A program made the translations under genes and the position numbers. From Acanthaster planci (Eukaryota > Echinodermata > Asteroidea > Valvatida > Acanthasteridae), in assembly GCF_001949145.1 (NCBI RefSeq), contig NW_019091416.1:1957817-2021816 (forward strand): a stretch of DNA of 64,000 nucleotides, given 5' to 3'. Numbering within the stretch: position 1 is the first letter of the stretch; each line of letters begins with the position of its first letter. Positions 10,980 through 21,701 of the stretch are shown one piece after another. The notes beneath the pieces were generated by a model. It was not told the origin of the DNA. It ran no database searches and was given only the letters and a program-made list of their open reading frames with translations.

Positions 10980-12830
10980 TTACTCGGTATTCATTCCAGA
11001 TCTAGTGATGTAGTGAGATAGTGTTGTAATATTTATTGAATGACTAAGCTGTCTGTTGAATTTCATCTTTTGTTTTGGCCTGTAAATATCGGGCTGTAGC
11101 CAAATCGAGGATGAAAAGTCCTTGCCGTGGAGATTAACAAAAGGCATTGCAAGCTGCCTGGAATCGTGGAAGCATCCTGAGAAATGTTTCAGTTTAATTT
11201 TCAGTGTATTCCTGGTGTTTCTTTCAAATGAATTAATACCTTGAGTTCCTTTTCAGATGAAAATCTCTCCACTGCAGTTGGGCTTACAAGGTTTTTACTA
11301 GACTTCAAATTATTTGTATCATACGTATATGTACAAATTTGATTGATTTATGACAGCCAAATAGTCTTCACGTGTACCTGTATTCTGCTTGCCATGACAA
11401 CCTTTGAAATGGCCAATATCTAACACCTGGCTTTGCTGCATTGTGGTGGCTTCAGAACAGCAGAACTCAGAGACTGTTGCATAATTTACATTCTGTTGCT
11501 TGATGCTCTCTTTTTTACTTCAATTCAGGGAACACACAATTGGGTGACTGCAGTGCTGGATTATGTTAACAGTACTGTCAAGGGAAGTAGGCCTCTTGCC
11601 TGTTTGTGGTCACAAGGTGATGGCAAGAATGTAACAAAACCAGGAAAAGACAGGGCGAGGAGAAAAAGAGATGAAAATCACCAATTTTGTTTAAAATACC
11701 TCAGAATTGGCCCCTGCACCAATGATGATTTATCAGTTTGCTCCTGAGTGTTCCCCCCCCAAAAGCATTTTATATCTTGTGTAGCCTAGTTGTTTCGATA
11801 TGGTTGCAATTTGCATTGTATTCTCGCTGAGTTCAATGCTTCTTTGTGATTAATACTTCAAAGGAGACTTGTCGGTGTTTTGGTGGTTTAGTGTTTCAGT
11901 ACTTCATTGTATTCTTCGTGCAGAACATGATGCCTCGATTGAAACAAAAATTGCCACATTTCCTTCTTGAGTGGATTGATTCAGAGACCAGCTTCAAGAC
12001 AATCAAGAAAACTTCTTGTTTATGTCCAAGTAGAAGTATATGTACCTGTGAGACCGGAACTTGATTTAAAAAGCAACTGTCACTACAGAAAGCAATTTTT
12101 TATCAAACCGTGTCAGCTTGCTGCGGAGGTAGAGTGACGCAAGTTTAACATTTCTAGTGGTAAAATGTCGACATTATGTTTCTGTTCTTGGCATTAATGT
12201 GATTTTGAACAATACCACTACCAGCTTCATTAGATATGTACTTTCATATTGTTCCCCAGATAATAGACTTGAATTATGTACAGATAGGGTTTTCTTAACC
12301 ATTTTGTTAGTGTGTGTACATATTTCCTTGAAAATGTTTTATATTTGGGGTAATTTGGGGATCCTCTGAAGATCTTAACATCCCTTTTTCTTGTTTGAAA
12401 TGCCATACAAAATGTAATTCTTATTGCTTTTGTAATTTGAGAATGACTGAAGTAAGTCTTAAATAAGGTTTATTCACCACGGTTTGGTTTTTTTAATGCA
12501 GAAGTTTAGCTCTAGTCTGTGTCATTTCTTATATCAACACAAGTATCTAAAAGAAATGCAATTAATCATTGCCCTAATGACAGTAGAGGAACATTATCAT
12601 CAAGCTGGTCATCTTTACATTAACTACAAAGGGAGACTCCCGAGAAAAATGTTGCTTTTATATGTACATTTAGTGGAACATACACAACTTCTGCAGTATT
12701 TACCTAAAATGGAAGTTATGGTCTGTTTGATAACTTATGTTTGATGCCCTGCAATTAGAAATAAAGATATGTCTGCAGAGATAGAATACCTGATCTAGTG
12801 TCAGTCTGTTTAATAAACAAACACAGAGAA
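10980..12830 (+). other. Probable long 3' UTR of DNAL4
   Basis: After the DNAL4 stop there is no further conserved reading frame for about 1.85 kb. AATAAA hexamers stand at 12760-12765 and 12812-12817. Short open frames here have no recognisable domain. The UTR call is an inference from the polyadenylation signals and position. Confidence 0.45.
12760..12817 (+). terminator. Candidate polyadenylation signals for DNAL4
   Basis: Two AATAAA hexamers (12760-12765 and 12812-12817) lie 50 bp apart at the end of the stretch downstream of DNAL4. They are plausible cleavage/polyadenylation signals, but unproven without transcript data. Confidence 0.35.
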
Positions 12831-12921
12831 ACAAGTTTGTAAACATGGCAAATGCACGTTCCTGTGTACTCGTTGAAGATCAGATTTAACATGAACAACA
12901 TTCAAAGTAATCCCTTGTTGA

Positions 12922-13033
12922 AGGCTTGCATGGCTGCCATCTTGTGGGCCAGCACTTTTATTCCACGGGGTATGCACAAAGGTTTCCCGTGTAGAACAAA
13001 ACTGCCCAGCAAGATGGCTACCACGCAAAGCCT
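12922..13033. mobile_element. Small MITE between DNAL4 and LRRC14-like gene
   Basis: Terminal inverted repeats of about 45 bp: the left end begins AGGCTTGCATGG and includes GCCATCTTG; the right end is the inverted copy ending CAAAGCCT. The whole unit is about 112 bp and non-coding. A fragment with the same AAGATGGCTACC core lies near 2740. Confidence 0.65.
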
Positions 13034-13784
13034 CTATAGTGAATGGCACTCCAGGGGCAGGGGTGCAAACTTGCAACGCTAATGATCAGCACTGTAGCTG
13101 GGTCCCTCACAAGTCTAGCTACAAGTCTTCAGTAAGACAACTTGTCCCAAGCACCACCTTGAACAATGACAAGGGAATGCTTTTGTCACGGGTCTTTTTA
13201 AATGTATGTAGCGTGTGATGAACTTGAAACTGGATGGCTTATGATATACTTGGCCACAGTGCTTAATAATAAATAGATAATTATGTACCCTCATTCTTGC
13301 CACGTTGGCCTTTAGTCCATACATTTCAAGAGACTGCAAACTTCTACAAAATTGAAATTGTTAATACATGTACCTGTTCAACCGTAAAACAAAAGATTTA
13401 AAAAAACCTAAAAACAGACCAACCCAAGCCTGGAGCTTCTAATTACATTCAACACCACAAAAATTCTTGATAAGCACAGTTTTAGAATTCAATTTTTCAA
13501 GCCCAATTTGTCCCAAACTCAACAGTAATGAAATTAGAAACACTACACAGTCGAACACTGATAGTAATTTACTGTTGATACAACACCTTGCTCACAAGAT
13601 AAATTTGAGATCACAGAGTCTCTGTATTCTTTGCTTTCAAAAGCGGTAGTACAAGGTCCCAGTTATGATAAGGTAATTTGTGGAGTCTCAAGGATTTTGT
13701 AAAAAGGTGTACACAGCTGTGCATTCATTTCATACAGAAAAACTGCATAGGGTATAATAATTAGGTAATTTTGACCTCATCTGT

Positions 13785-16619
13785 TTAAGGATTGCACTCT
13801 TCCTCAAGATTGTGAATGAATATTAAGGCATCCCGCTTGTTGACAACATCAAGATCATGGACAATGACACTACGTGTCTTGTTTTTGCTCAGTGACATGT
13901 CTGGTTCCTCGGGCTCACCACATGCATTGTAAAGCTCGAAGAACTGCGTCACCCGATCGTTGCCGACATCCCACTTGTCCATGAAGAAATCATCTATGTC
14001 AGGCTCGTACACCATGCAGACTCCAATGTACACCACTGAGTGGCCATTTTTGGCAAGGTTTTTTAAAACGGCCACTTGGTCCTCGGGGGAGAAATCATTG
14101 CCCCTCATTGACACTGCCACCAGTTTGCGGAGACGTCGACTCAGACGAGCCCACAGCTTCACTGGGGAGTTTGTCTGGTTCAGACGGGTGTTGTCCAGGC
14201 TGAGGTAACGGAGCGTGTCCCCCGCTGCATCAAGGAGCTTTTCCAAATTGATGGCTTCCTGCTTGAGGTTGTTGAAGCCCAGATCCAGCTCCTGCAGGCT
14301 CCTGGCGTGACGGGAGTTGGCCAGATAGGCGAGATCTGAGGACGACAGCTTGCACTCACAGATGTAAAGGGCTTGTAGAGGTTGGGCGAGTGGTTCCAAA
14401 AGTGTTCTGAGAGATCCAGTGAGGATGTTGTGGCTGAGACTCAATCTCCGCAACTGCTTCAAGTTGGAAAATGCCTGCGCAACCATTGGCCCCGTAGTCT
14501 GGTCCTTGGTTGTGATGATCAGGTTGTATGATAAATTTAAGGCCTGAAGGTTAGGGAACTTGACCAAGGAGGGTAGAACAGCTGCGAGCCCCTGGTTTTC
14601 AAGAGGGTTCATCTCCAAATTTAAGGCAACAATGAGCTGGAGAAAGTTAGAATAAGAAACACCTTCAGAATTTCCTTTTTAAATAACCAATGAAACCTGC
14701 ATAACTTTGCTATTTACAAGAAGCATGAAGTAGGTAGACCATCTGGATAAAAATGCTTTTCAAGCGTGTTACACAAATTCACCCCATTTATACTAGAGGG
14801 CTATAAAGAAAAATTTTACCTTGAAATCTTTCAACGTGGGAGACTGAGAAAGTTTTACTTTGTGAAAATACCCGGTAAAAATGCACTGAATGTGCACAAG
14901 CAGTGCCCAGTTACAGTTCAACAAATGTCAAAATTATGGAACTTTGTCAAGTTGGTGCGAAAGGAGTGCACGCTCAAGTACAGTCTGTGGTGTCAGCGAT
15001 GACAAGAGATGTGTCCAAAGGCATGTGAACTGACCTCTGGTTCTTCACCACTGAGCACTTTAAGCAGCCTGTCCTTTCCTAAGGAGTTCAAGACCAGCCT
15101 GCGACACAGCACCTTCAAGCTGCCAACTTTGGAATGACGTACTTCTCTGAGCAAGCGCCTGACTGGGTGGTAATTTTCAGAGTCTAGGGACAAGTCCATG
15201 ACGACAGTCAGGCTCCTGCTGTTGAGCGATGCAAAAATCTTTTGAAGAACATTGAGGCACGTACTGCCATCTAAAATGGAGCAGAAAATAAAACGAGAAG
15301 TTGGATTCTGAAAAATGCAATGTAGTCATCGAGGCAAATTGTAATGAAAATCCTATGGAACAGCCAAGAGTGGATCCAGGACTGAATTTCACGGGAATCA
15401 ATTTTTCTCTAGGATCTTTGGGATTCGTACATTTTAGGGGCCTTTCTAAGGTGTGACTAAATTTGGGAGCTTTTGGGCTTAATGCTTTGAGAAAGGGAAA
15501 TGAAAAGGAATTGTCACAAAGGTGAATCATGCATGCCAAAGCATCTTCCCTGTTAAACACAAAAAATGACGGTGGCATATAAATATACTGATCAAAATTT
15601 CAAAAAGTGCCTGAAATTGTAATGGCAACTGAATTATGTTGGAGGTAAGGCAAAACTAACACGCATGGCTGATTAGAGATGCATAACTGATGTTAGCTCT
15701 GTTACGTCCCAACTATAGCATCAGTCCCAACTATAGTTGAGCCCGTCCCAACTAGAGTGCTACAGTTGGGCTGGCCCAACTACAACAGAGAGGTCCTGTG
15801 TGCATGATGTGCCCAGCATGTGCCAAAGTCATATTGTTTACAAATGTCACGTCACTGGTCATAGGGCTAGATGAACAGGTGAAGTGCCACATTTTAGATG
15901 AATTGTGTCAAGTGTGAGACACATTGACTTGGATAATGTTGAGACATTTCCCACAGACATTGGTCAACAATAGTTGGGCCAGCCCAACTGCAGAACTACA
16001 GTTGGGATTGTCCCAACTATAGTTGGGACTTATGCTATAGTTGGGGCGTAACAGCTCCATGAGGTGTTGGACGTTGACAAAGTAGTTGTGTCAGGATTTG
16101 TGTCAGAAACTATACGTATACTGTCAAGTTTGGATCTATCTACTCTCAAACCATGCCACAGATATACATTAAATGTGCATACTGTTGACAAATTACGAAC
16201 TCACTAATTGGTATATCTGACAGGTCCAATAGTGTGAGTTTGCACTGATCATCGGGTTGACACATGCCATTCACAATGTGCATGACGAGCTCCCAAGTCT
16301 TCTTGTGGCTTTGCATGTCCAGCCTGTATCTTGAAATTGTATTTCCCGGCCGCAAGACGGGGCTGGGCCACCTCTGGACGAGGTACGTCAGGAACAGGCC
16401 CGGCGACCCTGACCGGTGCGACAGGAGGGCCTGGCATGCCTCGCCCAGGAGCACCTCGTAAAGGTCGTGGGGCAGGATATTCAGTGTGGACCGCGTAACC
16501 TGCCAGGAGGTTACGATGAACCTGGCACAGCGATCGAGGAGGGAAGGGACGCCATCACGAGCTCCAAACATCCTGCTAGCTGCCGTGTTGGCCCCGTAGA
16601 GTACGTCAAATGAGAACAT
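13785..16619 (-). CDS. LRRC14: LRRC14-like leucine-rich-repeat protein (PRAME family)
   Basis: Exons in transcript order 16619-16205, 15270-15035, 14636-13785 (phases 1 and 0) give 500 residues; human LRRC14 is about 493. Residues 1-120 carry the N-terminal helical region with LPHDLYEVLL and VQRWPSPVL. In the family this holds a BC/cullin-2-type box. From about residue 200 to 400 there are leucine-rich repeats such as LQALNLSYN, LRRLSLSHN, LQELDLGFN and LRYLSLDN, with the family-typical CKLSSSDLAYLANSRHA. Known for vertebrates: reported as a cullin-2 substrate receptor and as an NF-kappaB modulator via IKK-beta; not visible here. An in-frame TAA at 16670-16668 makes 16619 the first ATG in frame. 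A CAG one base upstream could instead be an acceptor for a 5' UTR exon. Confidence 0.9.
15701..16052. mobile_element. Foldback MITE with GTCCCAACTATAG ends, in LRRC14 intron 1
   Basis: Ends are GTTACGTCCCAACTATAGCA and its inverted copy, with further internal copies of CCCAACTATAG and GGCTGGCCCAAC/GGCCAGCCCAAC in both orientations. The flanks AGCTCT and AGCTCC could be a 6-bp target duplication. The inner 170 bp is unique. No transposase. Confidence 0.75.
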
Positions 16620-17087
16620 ACTGGATGAAGTGAGGTCAAAACTTGATGAAGGCCTTTTTGTACAGTGTTACATCCCACTGTCAACTGGAAGACAAAAACC
16701 AAACTGGTATTATTTCATTAGTGGTTGAACTTATGCATATTAAGATCACTGACCGTGTACAATGTCAACTATGGCAGCCTTCGCTCCGGTAACTTAATGC
16801 CAGGCCTACACCATTGTACACGTTCAGTGAAAACGTCCAGAGATCTACATGATGATGATCTACAACTGGCATTGTCAAAACTAAGACGATAAACTGCTAT
16901 TTCCAGCTTTTTGAAAAGTTTTTCGAGTCGGTTTATGGTTCTGTTATAGAGGGGAAAATAGTTACGTGCAAACCCGCAACAGTTCTTGTGATGGTTCGAG
17001 TAAAAGGTGTTTCGCATGCAGCATGCAAGCTGTACTGAGATGGTGGTGCAGTGTGCTGAAGTTTCTTCATAGCGCCCTCTCTTGACN

Positions 17088-17584
17088 GTTTCTGTTCATC
17101 ACATCAGCGACTTGATAAATCGCATGCCTCGTCACGTGTACTCGTGCTCGTCGTGAGTGGTTAGACGAAGATCAAATGAATCAGTGTTGGTATTTACATC
17201 CCACAACAACATCACGCGGGCACCTCGTGTATTCTGTCGCAAGCGATGAAGTACAGGTAGTTTATTCATGGTTAGAGCTAGAGAAGTACAGGACATGTAG
17301 GATCGCTGATGGCAAGGAGAAAAATCGTCGTCTGTGAAGGTCGGAAGATGAATACACCTGCAACTTATGCTGGTAGGGGGATGTAAGCCTTTGCTAAACG
17401 TTACTGTGCAACCGGCGTTAGGCATTGCCATATTTGCACGATTACCCCCAACTTAGTTTGAGAATAAATGCACGGCAGCCATTAGCCCCACTAGTGTGGC
17501 ACGGATCACTCCCGATTAAGGATAAATCGGGAGTGATCCGTGCCACACTAGTGGGGCTAGGCAGCCATCTTCCCGGTGATTGTA
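17088..17584 (+). repeat. Duplicated block, copy A, with 35-bp hairpin
   Basis: Roughly 500 bp is repeated at 18435-18989 in the same orientation at high identity. Near its right end 17483-17517 and 17525-17559 form a perfect 35-bp inverted repeat with a 7-base loop. The left border abuts a single N (17087). No coding frame is conserved between the copies. Confidence 0.8.
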
Positions 17585-17585
17585 G

Positions 17586-17745
17586 GTCAACTCGCCCCCT
17601 GGCCGACTCGCCCCTTACCAGCTCGCCCCTTACCAACTCGCCCCCTAGCCGACTCGCCCCTTACCAGCTTGCCCCCTAGCCAACTCGCCCCCTTACTGAC
17701 TCGCCCCCCTGACCGACTCGCCGCCTGACCGACTCACCCCCTAAG
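17586..17745 (+). repeat. GC-rich minisatellite, about 16-bp unit
   Basis: About ten degenerate tandem copies of a unit close to GACTCGCCCCCTGACC directly follow copy A of the duplicated block. A fragment in the opposite orientation (GGGGGCGAGTCGGCCAGG) stands at 18411-18428, just left of copy B. Confidence 0.85.
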
Positions 17746-18434
17746 TTTGCCAAGCACGTATGGCTGGCCCATTCACCATTTAAAAAAAAATTACAATCAG
17801 TCAGAGATGGAATCGGTGATTGCTGCCCTTAAAAATAGGTTCTGGGGTTTGCAGCTGGCACTCAAATTTGAGCTTGTTTAAAGCTTGGTGGATATTCCCT
17901 TTGTGTGAAATTGGGGGTAACAATTTTTTTTTTAAATTGGTAAAACTAATTCAGTATTATCGTGTGTATGGGCCATGGCGCAGCGTTTCCTGTGTACTGT
18001 GTATGGGATTTCGTGCGCCACAACACCAACACCCTACCATATTAATTAACTTTGCAAACTATTTCAGGTAAAAAAATGGTACATATTAGGCATAATGCCC
18101 GGCGACGCAAAAGAACACTATAACTAACTAACTAACTGGATATCGGGTCTCTTCAAGAAGATACAGTCACATACCCAAATATTAATGGGACAGAGGGTTC
18201 GAAGTTGTTGATCCTGAGGGTATGTTGGATGTACAAATAACCTAATCAGACAGCGGACGTAGGAAGCGTTTGAATAAATAAGTGATTAGTGGTGATGTCC
18301 AAATATCCATCACCGTCCGTGAGTCGTTCGTGTCGCATCGTTGGTTAGAACCATTGTTTTTTTTGTTTTTTTTATTACATTGGGCCGGCCATATTTGCTT
18401 GACGTTCCAAGGGGGCGAGTCGGCCAGGNGGTGC

Positions 18435-18989
18435 GTTTCTGTTCATCACGTCAGCGCCTTGATAAATCACATGCCTCGTCACGTGTACTTGTGCACGTCG
18501 TGTGTGGTTAGACGAAGATTAAATGAATCAGTGTTGGTATTTACATCCCACAACAGCATCACGCGGGCTCCTCGTGTGTTCTGTAGCTAGCGATGAAGTA
18601 CAGGTAGTTTATTCATGGTTTATTCAAGTGTAGAGGAGTGCAGGACATGCAGGATCGCTGATGGCAAGGAGAAAAATCGTCGTCTGTGAAGGTCGGAAGA
18701 TGAATACACCTGCAACTTATGCTGGTAGGGGGACGTAAGCCTTTGCTAAACGTTACTGTGCAACCGGCGTTAGGCATTGCCATATTTGCACGATTACCCC
18801 CAACCATGGAGGTAGCCCCAACCATGGAGGAAGGAATGCCCCAACTTAGTTTGAGAATAAATGCACGGCAGCCATTAGCCCCACTAGTGTGGCACGGATC
18901 ACTCCCGATTTATCTTAAGGATAAATCGGGAGTGATCCGTCCCACACTAGTGAGTAGTGGGGCTAGGCAGCCATCTTCCCGGTCATTGT
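18435..18989 (+). repeat. Duplicated block, copy B, with hairpin
   Basis: Second copy of the block at 17088-17584, with scattered substitutions and a short insertion containing CCAACCATGGAGG twice. Its hairpin is longer at the tip (GATTTATC/GATAAATC) and interrupted on the right arm by GAGTAG. A single N at 18429 marks its left border. Confidence 0.8.
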
Positions 18990-21701
18990 TTTGTTCCATG
19001 GGGGCATGAATAGATCTTTTGTGCTTATCCCCCATAACATTGCATGTCAAAAGCACCGACTGGCATGACTGAGTGAAGATGGCTGCTGTGCTGAGCCTTG
19101 CACAACCTCAAAATTAGTCAAATAAGCCTTTTGTGAGTTGAATTTAAATAAAATCTGGTACACCGAGTCATTTTATTGCACATTAATCATGTTAATATAA
19201 CATTACAACTTGAATTCCCCAGACTAAACCTCATGATTTGGGGCAAGCTTTTGTATGATTGCAGTCGGCATGATGTCACTACGAACATTTAGCATGCAGC
19301 AAAGAGGCAAATTTACGCTTCGTGCTATTCAGTAATGTACAGAAGTTCCCGGCGAGCGTAGCAACCACAATCTCTGGAATGGACCGGGTCCTTTTTGCCC
19401 CTCTTATCCATTCAAAAAGTGTATACTTTGGACCATGTAATTTCAACAGGGGTATCTATGCCACATATACTAAGCTGTACATGTCTGACAAGTTCCAGTT
19501 ATATAATTTTGTTCATTAAGGCAGACTGAAAATGTGGAATTTTGTCGATCATTTGAGAAAATCTTTTGGGGGAGGGGGTGTTTTTGTAAGTTTTTGTATT
19601 TGTAGAATTAGGTCAGAGTCTGTACATCCAAGGTTGTAATTTGCATCCATTCTCTACTTCTTCATTAGTTAATGGATAAAGTCTGACTCATGGAGAGTGG
19701 ACAACATTCTCAGAAACTGTAACATCCACAGAAGTTGAAACCATTTTCAATTTCAGATGTCCTGTCTTTTGAGTATTTTTGCAAGAATAATTAACCTTCC
19801 TTGACTTGAGATGACTTATGAAAAGAAGTGACATCAAAGTGCAACATTCTTAGGCCTACTGTACATACTTGTAATATCTCATGGCCTATTGCTTCTCAGG
19901 TCGACCCATCTTCTCAGATGGTTCCAGCGTTGGATTTTAGCAAGACGATGACCTATTTGCATAATGAACCCAGGCATCCATTATACCATGCAATGTCATG
20001 TAGTCCTCAATGTAGTTGCAAATGTGCACCTTTATGTCTTGTTTAACCTAGTTTTCAATTTTAGATCTGCAGCTTTATGGGCATTTCAGAGCCTTTTGTG
20101 GATAGTTTTATGGTTTGTCAACCAAACTATTTTGAACATCATTCCAGTGACTTTGGTTGAACCACTGTACTGTACCCCTAGAACTATGGGGTTCATCCAC
20201 ACAAAGGATGTGACCGTGTGACAAATCCCACAGTTCTTCTAGGAGTAAGTTGACTCTGCTTGGTCATACTTGAATTTGCCGTAACTGAAATCATCCACAT
20301 TAATCAAGAATTTTAAAACTTTTCCCAGACCATATGGCAGTAGTGATTGCTAATGCTACATGTATGTAATGATCACTGTGTTATTTAAAATCAATTTTGA
20401 AATGAGTTTTAACATGCCTTTCACAGCTCAGAACACTGTAACTTTCAACATGCAGGATCATGCAGGATCACTTTGACTGGGTTTTGGTCAAAGAGTTGGG
20501 GCCTACATATATCAACGAAGTAGATCGCTAACTTCTCAGTCTCTGCTTAGAGTCTTAGAGACAATTTTAATGCGCAGACGTTTTGAATCCATGTGCATGC
20601 TTACAGAACAATCAAATCATGTAGAATGAGTATCAGATGATGCAACTCCATCGACTACTGATAAAAATCTGACTAAACAAAATCATGGCAAAATTATCTG
20701 CAGTGCATACCCGCACGTGTTTGCGCAGGTGTTAGCATTGTTTTGCGTGGAGCAAAATGAAATGCTCATTTACTGATAGTGAGTTTAGGTTTTTGCCTAT
20801 TGTCTTTATTGAGGCATCCTTTTAGAATAAGAATACAGACACAGATAGCAAATAGCCGTATCAAAGCTGTTCAAAATTTTGAGTGTTTCATCGGTTTGTA
20901 CACAAACATACACTGTAGATAAGCCCAGCAGGCATCATTTTGTACATGAGTCAGCACTCTGGTTTCATTGCCCTGTGGTTTGGTAGTAGGACCCTTTTTG
21001 CTGTAGTCTGCACTGGGGATTATGAAGGGGTTGGTTTTTAAGTGTATTTTTTCCCTCTTAGTCATGCTTCTTGTCCATCCTGCTGTGCGGGGTCACTGTT
21101 ATATAATACCTAGTGGAAAATATGGTGGCCTGGCCTTTATGTCCATAGTTGGTGCTGACCATTCAGTTGTGTCCTGGCTGTGTGTTTACATAATCATTGT
21201 CTGGCTAAATCTTGCCCCAAGGGAAAGGGCCTTGAAGGGCATTCTCTTCACAGTGGTCTGTCTGGACATGGATAATGGCTCCATGGGGGTTTGTAGCTCT
21301 ATGGTCTGAATATGGCAGCTAGAGGAATCTTAACATAAACCAATGATAGCACAATGGCCTCATTTTCAGTTTCAAGATAACAACTTTGACCCAGGCTTTG
21401 GAGGGAGGAATAAACACCTCCAGTGGTGGGTTACCATGGAACTACATGTACATGCATTATACCTCCATGGGCCCCTGGACAACTAATCTTGCTCTGTCTG
21501 TGCCCTTCCTCCATGGTGCAGGCTGCTTGTTTGAGGGGCTGTTGTGCTTACTTGTCAAAAAGTTGGCAATCAAACTGCTGACTGATTTCCTTTTTTTCCT
21601 TCTCACATCTGTTTGGAAACAAGCAGTTTTGCACAGCTGAGATATTTTTCCCCCGTCCCTCCCTGATCAATAAAAGAGACGAGAAGGACGAAGATTGTAA
21701 G

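Larger units (their letters stand above)
16621..21701. other. Intergenic region between LRRC14-like and TMEM130-like genes
   Basis: The two genes are transcribed away from each other across 5 kb. I see no conserved coding exon. The left part holds the duplicated hairpin blocks and the minisatellite listed separately. The right part (19.0-21.7 kb) is plain AT-rich sequence with a small CATGCAGGAT doublet near 20453. Any promoter for TMEM130 must lie just left of 21702. Confidence 0.5.

Noticed and set aside
21022-21309. 95-codon open frame with a hydrophobic, signal-peptide-like start
   Set aside because: No recognisable family, no supporting splice structure, and an intron-like TTTTTTCCCTCTTAG lies inside it; chance open frame upstream of TMEM130.
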